64,000 nt of DNA, taken from contig CAYOEV010000003.1 in assembly GCA_964403075.1 (NCBI GenBank), positions 62,001-126,000 on the forward strand. Reading direction: 5' to 3'. A program made the translations under genes and the position numbers. The first letter of the stretch is position 1; each line of letters begins with the position of its first letter. The notes under the pieces were generated by a model that was not told where the DNA came from, ran no database searches, and worked only from the letters and a program-made list of their open reading frames with translations. Of the stretch, positions 26,803 to 34,999 are shown piece after piece. This DNA comes from CAYOEV01 sp964403075 (GTDB lineage Bacteria; Bacteroidota; Bacteroidia; Cytophagales; Cyclobacteriaceae).

Positions 26803-27665
26803 GTCGTTCCTTTTGGAACTATCAACTCTTTACCGAAGGTCTGATTCACTAGTTTCACAAAATGAGCGGCCAGCAGAGGGGATTCCTTTTCCATATTTTG
26901 GTGTATGAAAAAGTAGATGTTTTCCAGTCCCTGATTCACCCAAATTTCCAGTCTTTGCACCCAATCATCCAATCGATCGTAATCACTCGGATGATTGGCG
27001 CCAACGTACCGGATAAAGGTATTGGGGGTGGTGAGTCGCATGTGCAGTAAATCTCTTCTGCCGGCGGTGTCTGTGATGATGTTGGTCACCCGGTGTGCTT
27101 GAAACAATTGATACACTTGATTCGCCACTTCAGCGTTGTTGAACCATTCAGTGTTGCGCAATTCAATTGATAGGGGTATGTCTTTAGGCCAGCTTTCGAC
27201 AAAATCTACGAGCCGATCCATATTTTTGGGTTTGAAATTGTCGTGCAATTGTAGAAAAACCATTCCCAGTTGACGCTCAAAGGTCCTCATGCTGCTACAA
27301 AACCTTTCTACAGGCCCTTCATGATCTTTTAACCGCTTGATATGTGAAATGTACCGATGAACCTTAGGAAAGAATTTGAAAGATTCAGGTACTTTACTTC
27401 GCCACTTTGCCACCTGCGATTCGGATACATGGCCGTAAAAAGTGGTGTTCATTTCAATTGAATTGAACTGCGTGGCATAGTAGTTCAGTTCGTCTCGAGT
27501 GCCTTTGGGGTAGAAGGTTTTAAGATCATTTCTATTCCACCTGGCGCAGCCCACATAAATGTCCTGCAATGTTTGCCCACGACCTAATACAGCCCCTGTA
27601 TCATGATGATCCTCAGGCAAGGTGAAGTCGACAATTTCCGGATTTGCCACTCCACCAAATTTCAT
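26799..27665 (-). CDS. DUF72 (YecE-like) protein
   Basis: 288 residues. DUF72 markers: IYVGCARWNRNDLKTFYP, YYATQFNSIEMNTTFYGH, VPESFKFFPKVHRYISHIKRL, LSIELRNTEWF and a C-terminal YFFIHQNMEKESPLLAAHF. The fold is a TIM barrel; the biochemical role of the family is not established. Starts inside the end of the SDR gene (ATGA overlap, 27662-27665), so the two are co-transcribed. Confidence 0.9.
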   Translation of the reverse strand: MKFGGVANPEIVDFTLPEDHHDTGAVLGRGQTLQDIYVGCARWNRNDLKTFYPKGTRDELNYYATQFNSIEMNTTFYGHVSESQVAKWRSKVPESFKFFPKVHRYISHIKRLKDHEGPVERFCSSMRTFERQLGMVFLQLHDNFKPKNMDRLVDFVESWPKDIPLSIELRNTEWFNNAEVANQVYQLFQAHRVTNIITDTAGRRDLLHMRLTTPNTFIRYVGANHPSDYDRLDDWVQRLEIWVNQGLENIYFFIHQNMEKESPLLAAHFVKLVNQTFGKELIVPKGTT

Positions 27666-28525
27666 TGGATAAGTCCTATTGATTTACCTAGAAAACGATC
27701 CAATTTTCTACTGGGCATCAGCCTGGGAATTGTCCAATTGGTGAGTTTTTTAGGTACAAAGGCATACCTGACACGGGGATGCTTTTTTTCGAAGACGACC
27801 ACAGTCTGTTGCCCGATTAGCGCAGCGGGTAGCCCGTTTTTGGCTGCATTGCCTACGTAAATTTGTTGAAATTTTTTAATGGCCGGTCCGTAATTCGTGT
27901 TCAAGTATGCCGCATTGGCAGCTTCCGTGCCGCTCTTCTGCCAAATGGGGGTTTTAACGGCACCTGGTTCTATAATAACGACATCAATTCCGTACAACTG
28001 AAGTTCCCGTCGCAAGGAGTCGGACAGTCCTTCCAAAGCGTGTTTGGATCCCGAATAGGCACCCATAAATGGCATACCCATTTTACCGGCCACTGAACTT
28101 ATCTGAATAATTCGGCCGGGTAAGGTCATGTGATTCTCCCGGGCACCCAATAGCGGTGCGAATAGCTGTGTTACCCGAACCAAGCCAAATAGGTTCACTT
28201 CAAATTGCTCGCGAAGATCCGCAATTGGCAGGTGCAAAATCGGGCCGCCTACCGCAATCCCGGCGTTATTCACCAAGCCACCCAATCCCTCGTCGCCCAA
28301 TTCTTCCGTGAGTTGTTCGGCCGCAACTTCCACCGACTGATGGTCGGTAACGTCGAAAAATATTGGTCTGAAATTTTTACCCAATGTTGCTTTGAGATGT
28401 TCAGCATCTGAGGTTTTTCTAACACTACCAAAAACAGTATAGCCTTTGGTTAGGAAAGCCTTAGAAATTTCATGGCCGATACCAGTGGATGCGCCAGTAA
28501 CGAGTATATTCTTCGACTTATTCAT
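27662..28525 (-). CDS. Short-chain dehydrogenase/reductase
   Basis: 287 residues of the classical SDR family: cofactor motif GASTGIGHEI, the NNAGIAVGG segment, the catalytic Ser in ISSVAGK and Tyr-x-x-x-Lys in YSGSKHALEGL. An oxidoreductase with NAD(P)H; substrate unknown. It ends in a basic C-terminus (PSRKLDRFLGK). Divergent from the nitroreductase gene (24 nt between start codons) and coupled to DUF72 downstream. Confidence 0.92.
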   Translation of the reverse strand: MNKSKNILVTGASTGIGHEISKAFLTKGYTVFGSVRKTSDAEHLKATLGKNFRPIFFDVTDHQSVEVAAEQLTEELGDEGLGGLVNNAGIAVGGPILHLPIADLREQFEVNLFGLVRVTQLFAPLLGARENHMTLPGRIIQISSVAGKMGMPFMGAYSGSKHALEGLSDSLRRELQLYGIDVVIIEPGAVKTPIWQKSGTEAANAAYLNTNYGPAIKKFQQIYVGNAAKNGLPAALIGQQTVVVFEKKHPRVRYAFVPKKLTNWTIPRLMPSRKLDRFLGKSIGLIQ

Positions 28526-28549
28526 TCAGAACTGTTTTATTTTGCTTGA

Positions 28550-29137
28550 ATGCCGAAAGCTACAATGAAAATTGAAGAAATCAACCGACTGATCAGGGAA
28601 CGCCACGCTGTTTATCCGCCACAATACATCAGCAAATCGATTGCACGGGAGGAGATTGAAACACTTCTGGAAAATGCCAACTGGGCACCTACACATCGGA
28701 TGACTGAACCTTGGCGATTCAAGGTATTTCGTGAAATAGGACTTGAAAAGCTAGGCGACTTCATGGCTGAGAATTATCGAAAACAAACCGGGTCAGACGA
28801 TTTTTCAGTGGCCAAATATGAAAAATTAAAAACCAATCCCAGAAAATCAGGTGCGGTCATTGCCATTTGCTTGCATAGGGATATCGAAGAGCGGGTACCT
28901 GAGTGGGAAGAAATTGCGGCGGTAGCCTGCGCCGTTCAAAATATGTGGCTCACAGCGGCAGCCATGAATCTGGGCGCCTACTGGAGTTCCCCTCCACTTA
29001 TCGATCAGATGGGTGCTTTTCTGGGACTGGCAGCAAACGAAAGATGTCTAGGACTTTTTTATCTGGGGCATACCCAGCCGCATCAAACACGCCGTACACG
29101 AAAGAGTATCGGAGAAAAAACCGAGTGGATTGAGTGA
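28550..29137 (+). CDS. Nitroreductase family protein (YdjA-like)
   Basis: 195 residues of the FMN nitroreductase fold: RERHAVYPPQY near the N-terminus, NWAPTHRMTEPWRF (flavin contact), an AVACAVQNMWLTAAAMNLGAYW helix, and a final LFYLGHTQP strand. NAD(P)H-dependent reduction of an unknown substrate. An ATG five codons in (28565) is an equally plausible start. Followed by 225 nt without a recognisable gene before the convergent mscS-like gene. Confidence 0.88.
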   Translation: MPKATMKIEEINRLIRERHAVYPPQYISKSIAREEIETLLENANWAPTHRMTEPWRFKVFREIGLEKLGDFMAENYRKQTGSDDFSVAKYEKLKTNPRKSGAVIAICLHRDIEERVPEWEEIAAVACAVQNMWLTAAAMNLGAYWSSPPLIDQMGAFLGLAANERCLGLFYLGHTQPHQTRRTRKSIGEKTEWIE

Positions 29138-29362
29138 GTGCATTTTTTTAATCACACCAGGATCAGGGCTCATTTTATACCGGCATTGCTGTTGCAGCCT
29201 GCGTTCAGCGGGCATTTGCGAATAAGTGCCTCAGGCGACCGTTAGGTGGAAGTGCCCTCGAGTCACTTTTTATTTACTGATCGTATGGGGGCCACTCATT
29301 GTTCCTACATGTAGCATTTAAATAAATGCAATGTTTGCTTGGAGGATCACTCGGGCATACCC

Positions 29363-30184
29363 TTAATTCTGGTGCACATGGACATCCATCTGTGGAAACG
29401 GTATATTGATCCCCTTTTCAGTAAAAGTCACGTACACCTTTTCGATCAGATCGAATTTCGTTGGCCAGTAGTCTGAGGCTGTTACCCATACGCGAATGGT
29501 GAAGTTGACGGAGCTGTCGGCCAACTCTGTAAGTGCAATAAAAGGTTTCGGCTCTTGATGAATGCGGTCATCCGCTTGAATGATGTCGGACAATACCTGT
29601 CTGGCCTTAGCAGCATCATCTCCATATCCTATACCGAAGACCAAGTCTAAACGACGATTTTTTTCAGCCGAATAGTTGGTGATGGCACTGTTTGCCAGTT
29701 GACCGTTTGGCACAACAATGGTGACGTTGTCCGGGGTTTTTAGGATGGTGTTAAAAATCTGTATGCCATGCACCGTTCCGCTATGGCCAGCACCTTCAAT
29801 GAAATGGCCAACCTCAAATGGTTTTAGTACTAGAATAACCACTCCTCCTGCAAAGTTTTGCAAGGTGCCTTGCAGGGCCAAACCAACAGCGAGTCCGGCA
29901 GCGCCAATGACGGCAATGAAGCTGGTTACTTCTATGCCCACCATGCCTACAACGGATACCAGCAATAATATTTTAAGTGTTACGGAAATGAGGGAACGCA
30001 AAAAAGGTGTCAGCGAGGGATCCATTTTGCTTTTCGTCATCGTGCGATAGACACCTTTGGTTACCATGCCGATGATCCATAGCCCTGCAATCAATACCAC
30101 GATGGCCATGATCACCCTGGGGCCATGCGTAACGAGCAGGTCAATGGCCTCGTTGGTGTAGTTGTTCAGTTCTTTTGTTTCCAT
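29363..30184 (-). CDS. Small-conductance mechanosensitive channel (MscS family)
   Basis: 273 residues from the ATG at 30184: an N-terminal helix pair (VIMAIVVLIAGLWIIGMVT), then TM3 with the Ala/Gly-rich pore sequence IGAAGLAVGLALQGTLQNFAGG, and the cytosolic beta and alpha/beta domains (VHGIQIFNTILKTPDN, VVPNGQLANSAITNYS). It opens under membrane tension to release solutes on hypo-osmotic shock. A frame 60 codons longer exists but would reach into the metY 5' region and adds sequence foreign to the family. Confidence 0.93.
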   Translation of the reverse strand: METKELNNYTNEAIDLLVTHGPRVIMAIVVLIAGLWIIGMVTKGVYRTMTKSKMDPSLTPFLRSLISVTLKILLLVSVVGMVGIEVTSFIAVIGAAGLAVGLALQGTLQNFAGGVVILVLKPFEVGHFIEGAGHSGTVHGIQIFNTILKTPDNVTIVVPNGQLANSAITNYSAEKNRRLDLVFGIGYGDDAAKARQVLSDIIQADDRIHQEPKPFIALTELADSSVNFTIRVWVTASDYWPTKFDLIEKVYVTFTEKGINIPFPQMDVHVHQN

Positions 30185-30273
30185 TTGGGCGGGTAGTTGA
30201 ACGAAAAATGACCACATAATGTCAGAGATTCGCAGCCGTAAGGTTAATGCAAACAAGTTAATACCCATATAAA

Positions 30274-31569
30274 ATGGATGAAAAAAAGTCTTTTGGTTTC
30301 GAGACCCGGATGTTACATGCAGGGCATATTCCAGATCCGTATACGGGTGCCCGGGCATTACCAATTTACGCTTCTTCGGCTTTTGTTTTTGACAGTCCCG
30401 ATCAGGCAGCGCAATTGTTCCAACTGAAGCAATACGGCAATATCTACTCCAGAATCATGAATCCGACGGTGGCTACTTTTGAGGAGCGTGTCGCCAGTCT
30501 GGAAGGAGGCACGGGGGCTGTGGCCACCAGTTCCGGTATGGCTGCTCAATTTATTACGCTCATGACGCTTTGTGAACCTGGCGATGAAATAGTGGCCTCT
30601 AGACATCTATATGGAGGGACCTACACGCAGTTTGAGCATACCCTTAAAAAACTCTCCATCAAGGTTCATTTTGTGGATCCTTCAGCACCGGCACACTGGG
30701 AAGCGGCAATCAATGACAAAACACGTGCACTTTATGGAGAGACCATCGGTAATCCACAAGGTAGTATTTTCAACTTTGGGGACATTGCGCCTCTGGCTAA
30801 GGCGAACGGCATTCCCCTGATTATTGACAATACTTTGGCAACGCCTTATTTGTGCAGGCCCCTGGAATTGGGGGCGGATATCGTGCTGCATTCGGCGACT
30901 AAATACCTCAATGGCCACGGGACATCAATTGCTGGGGTGGTCGTGGAATCAGGTAAATTTGATTATTCTAATTTTTCTACTATTTCAGGTCCATCCGCAC
31001 CCTACCATGGTTTAAACTTTTATGAGACTTTTGGTCATTATGGTTTCCTGATGAAACTGCGTGCCGAAACTCACAGAGATGTAGGCACTGCACTTTCTCC
31101 GCATGAGGCTTTTCAATTGGTTCAGGGGTTAGAGACATTGTCTGTACGCATGGATCGTCATGTGTCTAATGCCCAAATGGTTGCTGAGTTTCTCCGTAAC
31201 CATCCGCAGGTTGACCGCGTGAATTATGCCGGGCTTCCCGACCACCAGCACTACGAACGCGCCCAAAAGTACTTACCAAAAGGGGTAGGGGGCTTGTTTG
31301 CTTTTAATCTAAAAGCATCGAATGGTGACGCGCGAGAAATGGGTAAACGATTTTTGCAATCCTTGCAGTTATTCAGTCATGTGGCGAATCTGGGGGATGT
31401 AAAGAGTCTGGTGATTCATCCGGCTTCTACCACTCACCAGCAGCTATCTGATGAGGAACTGATACATGCAGGTATATCTCCCGGATTAATTAGATTGTCG
31501 GTAGGTTTAGAAACTACAGAAGATTTAATATGGGACTTGGAACAAGCCTTTCTTGCGATATCTCAATGA
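30274..31569 (+). CDS. metY: O-acetylhomoserine sulfhydrylase (aminocarboxypropyltransferase)
   Basis: 431 residues of the Cys/Met-metabolism PLP family. FETRMLHAGHIPD at the start, SRIMNPTVATFEERVASLEGG, the PLP-lysine segment LHSATKYLNGHG, and the C-terminal SLVIHPASTTHQQLSDEEL identify the MetY subgroup. It makes homocysteine from O-acetylhomoserine and sulfide (or methionine from methanethiol) in the cytosol. Overlaps the CoA-binding gene by 4 nt at its stop (ATGA). Confidence 0.94.
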   Translation: MDEKKSFGFETRMLHAGHIPDPYTGARALPIYASSAFVFDSPDQAAQLFQLKQYGNIYSRIMNPTVATFEERVASLEGGTGAVATSSGMAAQFITLMTLCEPGDEIVASRHLYGGTYTQFEHTLKKLSIKVHFVDPSAPAHWEAAINDKTRALYGETIGNPQGSIFNFGDIAPLAKANGIPLIIDNTLATPYLCRPLELGADIVLHSATKYLNGHGTSIAGVVVESGKFDYSNFSTISGPSAPYHGLNFYETFGHYGFLMKLRAETHRDVGTALSPHEAFQLVQGLETLSVRMDRHVSNAQMVAEFLRNHPQVDRVNYAGLPDHQHYERAQKYLPKGVGGLFAFNLKASNGDAREMGKRFLQSLQLFSHVANLGDVKSLVIHPASTTHQQLSDEELIHAGISPGLIRLSVGLETTEDLIWDLEQAFLAISQ

Positions 31570-32069
31570 ACACAACGCTCAATGCTGCTGAGCGTGTCAA
31601 ATACCAAAACCCTGCGGTCATTCGGAAATGGTTGCACCAAGCACAAAACATTGCCATCGTTGGCCTTTCGGATAAACCTCAACGTGCGAGTAATTTCGTT
31701 GGGGGTTATCTTCTTTCGGAGGGGTATCAGATTATACCTGTTAACCCCATGAAAGAGGAAATCCTCGGTTTGAAATGCTACCCCACTTTGAAAGAGGTGC
31801 CCAACCGGATAGACCTCGTAGATGTGTTTCGTAAACCTCAGGATGCCATTGGAATCGTTGAGGAAGCTATTGCGGCAGGAGCCCAAGCTATTTGGATGCA
31901 GTTGGGTATTGTCAATCGTGAGGCTGCTGAATTGGCCGAACAAAATGGTTTAGATGTGGTCATGGACAGGTGTCTGAAAATGGAGCATGGTCGATACAAT
32001 GGCAACTTGCACTGGATAGGTATGAACACAGAAATCATTACGGCAAAAAAAGTGTCTCGATTCTTTTAA
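31566..32069 (+). CDS. CoA-binding (Rossmann) protein, YccU-like
   Basis: 167 residues from the ATG at 31566, which overlaps the metY stop. CoA_binding fold: NIAIVGLSDKPQRASNFVGGYL, IIPVNPM, LVDVFRKPQDAIGIVEEAI and IWMQLGIVN, ending with a conserved MDRCLKMEH segment. These stand-alone domains resemble the CoA-binding part of succinyl-CoA synthetase; their role is not settled. Start chosen because the ATGA junction suggests coupling with metY; an earlier non-ATG start would run 36 nt further into metY. Confidence 0.87.
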   Translation: MNTTLNAAERVKYQNPAVIRKWLHQAQNIAIVGLSDKPQRASNFVGGYLLSEGYQIIPVNPMKEEILGLKCYPTLKEVPNRIDLVDVFRKPQDAIGIVEEAIAAGAQAIWMQLGIVNREAAELAEQNGLDVVMDRCLKMEHGRYNGNLHWIGMNTEIITAKKVSRFF

Positions 32070-32111
32070 GTGACTGACTGTATTTGGAAATTAAGTTGAA
32101 TTTTTAATGAT

Positions 32112-33413
32112 ATGAGATATCGACCGCTGTCCCGGCAACACTACGAGCAGACCAGAAAAAAGCTCGCCGAGCGACTAAAACCTTCTAGTGCTTTGATCAT
32201 TCATGCCAATGATGTGTTGCCTACGACCACCAATGCCGATGGTACCATGCCTTACCGGCAAAATGCCAATCTTTTTTATCTAACTGGGGTGGAGCAGGAA
32301 GAATCGGTTTTATTACTTGCTCCCAATTTCCCAGATGAATCTATGAGGGAAATTCTCTTTCTAAGAAAAACGAATGCGCACCTTGCTATCTGGGAAGGCC
32401 ATAAGCTGACCCAGGCAGAGGCACAATCGCGTACGGGCATTCGAACGGTGAAATGGGTGGAAGAATTTGAAAAAACATTGCAGATGGTATTGGCTGAAAC
32501 GGAGCATATTTACCTTGATACCAACGAACACATCCGCAAAGACTCCCACACTATTACCAGCAATGATCGTTTCATTCAATGGTGCAAACAAAGGTATCCC
32601 ATGCATCAGTACCACCGTTTGGCACCAATTATTTACGATTTAAGAACGGTGAAGTCTGGGGAGGAAATTGCTCAAATGCAACGGGCCTGCGATCTCACGG
32701 AACAAGGTTTTCGCAGAATACTGGAAGAGGTAAAAGAAGGGATATGGGAATATGAATTGGAGGCCAGCTATTTACACGAATTTGTAGCCAATGGATCGAA
32801 GGGATTTGCCTACACCCCTATCATTGCTTCAGGGGCCAATGCCTGTGTATTACATTACATCGATAACGATCAGCCCTTGCAAAATGGCGACCTGCTGCTC
32901 ATGGATGTGGGGGCTGAATACGGCAATTACAATGCAGACATGACGCGGACCATACCGGTTGGTGGTAGGTACAATCAACGGCAACGGTCCATCTACGATG
33001 CGGTACTTCGCGTAAAAAATGAAGCTACTCAACTGCTGACACCCGGCAACAGTATCCCAGAATATCACCAGGCAGTAGGTGAGATGATGACCAAAGAACT
33101 GCTGGATCTGGGATTACTTGACCCAAGCGATATCAAGAATCAGGATCCCGATTGGCCGGCTTATAAAAAGTATTTTATGCATGGGACTTCGCACCACCTC
33201 GGACTGGATGTGCACGATGTAGCATCCATTTATACCACCTTTAAGCCGGGTATGGTATTCACGGTTGAACCGGGAATTTATGTATTGGAAGAGGGAATAG
33301 GCATACGGTTAGAGGACGATATTGTGATCACGGAGAATGGGCATCGTAACCTAATGGAGCATATTCCCATTGAGGCAGAAGAAATAGAGGAAATTATGCA
33401 AAATCATGAATGA
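32112..33413 (+). CDS. Xaa-Pro aminopeptidase (M24B, PepP-like)
   Basis: 433 residues. The N-terminal AMP_N domain (RYRPLSRQHYEQTRKKLAERL, YRQNANLFYLTGVEQEES) precedes a pita-bread M24 metallopeptidase with ligands in LMDVGAEYGNYNADMTRT (two Asp), HGTSHHLGLDVHD (His), and VEPGIYV and RLEDD (Glu). It removes an N-terminal residue before proline, using two Mn2+ or similar ions. The ATG at 32112 starts 42 nt after the CoA-binding gene; the stop overlaps ridA by 8 nt. Confidence 0.93.
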   Translation: MRYRPLSRQHYEQTRKKLAERLKPSSALIIHANDVLPTTTNADGTMPYRQNANLFYLTGVEQEESVLLLAPNFPDESMREILFLRKTNAHLAIWEGHKLTQAEAQSRTGIRTVKWVEEFEKTLQMVLAETEHIYLDTNEHIRKDSHTITSNDRFIQWCKQRYPMHQYHRLAPIIYDLRTVKSGEEIAQMQRACDLTEQGFRRILEEVKEGIWEYELEASYLHEFVANGSKGFAYTPIIASGANACVLHYIDNDQPLQNGDLLLMDVGAEYGNYNADMTRTIPVGGRYNQRQRSIYDAVLRVKNEATQLLTPGNSIPEYHQAVGEMMTKELLDLGLLDPSDIKNQDPDWPAYKKYFMHGTSHHLGLDVHDVASIYTTFKPGMVFTVEPGIYVLEEGIGIRLEDDIVITENGHRNLMEHIPIEAEEIEEIMQNHE

Positions 33414-33837
33414 ATGGATTCTTACTACCAAGGCACCCGAGCCTGTAGGGACCTACCCACATGCCCGAAGAGTAGGTAATCTGCTTTTTTTGTCTGGTGT
33501 TGGGCCCAGAAAAGCCGGAACTTTGAGAATCCCCGGGGTTACCATCAATGAGCGGGGTGAGGTGGAATCTTATGACATGGCACAACAATGTCACTCGGTA
33601 TTTGAAAATGTAAAAATCATACTGGAGGCAGCGGGGGCAGAATGGGGTAATCTGGTGGATGTTACGGTTTTTTTAACGAATTTGAAAAAAGACTTTGACA
33701 CATTCAACCGGGTGTATGAAACCTATTTTGGAGATATTCAACCTTGTAGAACCACCGTTGAAGTGAGTGCACTGCCTACACAGATAGGGATTGAGCTGAA
33801 GTGCGTGGCTTACTTTCCTTCTGAAAAGGGAAGATGA
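33406..33837 (+). CDS. RidA family protein (YjgF/UK114)
   Basis: 143 residues. RidA fold: YPHARRVGNLLFLSGVGPR, NVKIILEAAGAEWGNLVDVTVFLTNL, and the substrate-binding Arg in PCRTTVEVSALP. RidA hydrolyses reactive enamine/imine intermediates from PLP enzymes; the insertion around GPRKAGTLRIPG resembles the 2-aminomuconate-deaminase-like branch. Overlaps the peptidase gene by 8 nt at its start. Its last 62 nt overlap, antisense, the 3' end of the sensor gene that converges on it. Confidence 0.9.
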   Translation: MNEWILTTKAPEPVGTYPHARRVGNLLFLSGVGPRKAGTLRIPGVTINERGEVESYDMAQQCHSVFENVKIILEAAGAEWGNLVDVTVFLTNLKKDFDTFNRVYETYFGDIQPCRTTVEVSALPTQIGIELKCVAYFPSEKGR

Positions 33838-34999
33838 TACGCATTTCCATGCTTGATAAGAACCTGTTGCCCGAAAGCCTACGAATCATCTGCTCTATGA
33901 ACTTGGCTTCCAGTGTTTTTTTATTCATCAATTCCTCAAACAGGGTGTTGGCGCTACCGATGATAAATATTATTTGTTCTCCACTCCTCGCCAAATCTAC
34001 ATGCAGGGCTGCGTGGTCTGACTTTCGTGAGACATAGTTAATGACTTCATAAAAAATGATCCCTACTGGCAAGGCCTGATACAAGTCCAGCCTCAATGTT
34101 TCTACATTGAGCAGTAGTTGGTGCTCGTCAAACTTACCGGACTGTATAAAACTTTGCCCTAAGTCATCAAGAAAGGCATTCATCTCAACTATTTGGTAAT
34201 GCTCTGTCCTGAATAGCCGGTCGTGAACGCGCGACAACGAATAAATTCTTTTCTGAAACTCCTGAAGCTCGGTGCGGTCGGTCTTTTTTTCGTAAGACTC
34301 TATATCAATGAGGCTATTTAAAAGCGATAAATTGTTTTTAATGCGGTGATGGACTTCACGAAGCAAAATGGTTTTTTCTTTCAGGTACTTTTCGATGTCT
34401 TCCTGCATGGATTTCCTTAACTGGATTTCTTTGCGCACATTTTCCACAGTAATGGTTATGTAACTGGTGAGGGAGAAGCAAAGCACACTACCAAAGGCAA
34501 GAATGAGTACCATAATGCAAATGTCGATATAGGACCCATCCCCGTAGTCATCGGGCGTGTACCAGCCGAAATCTTTTCCAAAAATGACTACCGCGAGACA
34601 AATAATAACGTATGCGGTTTGCCCTATCACATAATTTGATTTTTGAATAAGGCTCGAGAATAAGACAATTAATGGGTATACCAAAATAGCCAGGTCGTTG
34701 ATACCATCGCCAAAGATGCAAATGAACGAAACCATGGTACTTAACGAAGCCATGAAAACCGTCACCGATAGATTCAGCCAACCCCGTCTCAGGATAACCA
34801 GACAAAACAAACTGAGTAGCACTACCACTAGCTCCAAAAATCCAATCGTCAAATTGTCCAGAAAGAAAACATTGAGCAAGAACAGAATGAATGCAGGTAC
34901 TGGAAATAGCATCAAAGCGATGCGAACAATGTAGGCCCTCGCATATTTAACCGTTGAATATTGCTGACTTAGCGGCACTATTTTTTCCATCCAATTCAC
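33776..34999 (-). CDS. Membrane sensor with HisKA_2 box and decayed ATPase domain
   Basis: 407 residues. Residues 20-185 carry six or so transmembrane helices with a GDGINDLAILVYPLIVL segment; then a linker and a HisKA_2 dimerisation box EVHHRIKNNLSLLNSL with the phospho-acceptor His218 in place. The ATP-binding part has lost its motifs: where family members have NELVTNAL this reads YEVINYVS, and the DNGxG box reads IIGSAN. It may therefore accept phosphate or signal by shape, not as an ATP kinase (inference). GTG start at 34999 overlaps the upstream paralogue (GTGA). No response regulator is adjacent. Confidence 0.82.
   Translation of the reverse strand: MNWMEKIVPLSQQYSTVKYARAYIVRIALMLFPVPAFILFLLNVFFLDNLTIGFLELVVVLLSLFCLVILRRGWLNLSVTVFMASLSTMVSFICIFGDGINDLAILVYPLIVLFSSLIQKSNYVIGQTAYVIICLAVVIFGKDFGWYTPDDYGDGSYIDICIMVLILAFGSVLCFSLTSYITITVENVRKEIQLRKSMQEDIEKYLKEKTILLREVHHRIKNNLSLLNSLIDIESYEKKTDRTELQEFQKRIYSLSRVHDRLFRTEHYQIVEMNAFLDDLGQSFIQSGKFDEHQLLLNVETLRLDLYQALPVGIIFYEVINYVSRKSDHAALHVDLARSGEQIIFIIGSANTLFEELMNKKTLEAKFIEQMIRRLSGNRFLSSMEMRIIFPFQKESKPRTSAQSLSV

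Noticed and set aside
29138..29362. 225-nt spacer after the nitroreductase gene with a short frame containing YTGIAVAACVQRAF
   Set aside because: Fragment of about 40 codons with no start codon and no clear family; could be a relic but cannot be supported.
30185..30364. 60-codon N-terminal extension of the MscS-like protein
   Set aside because: It would cross the divergent metY start and adds residues absent from the family.
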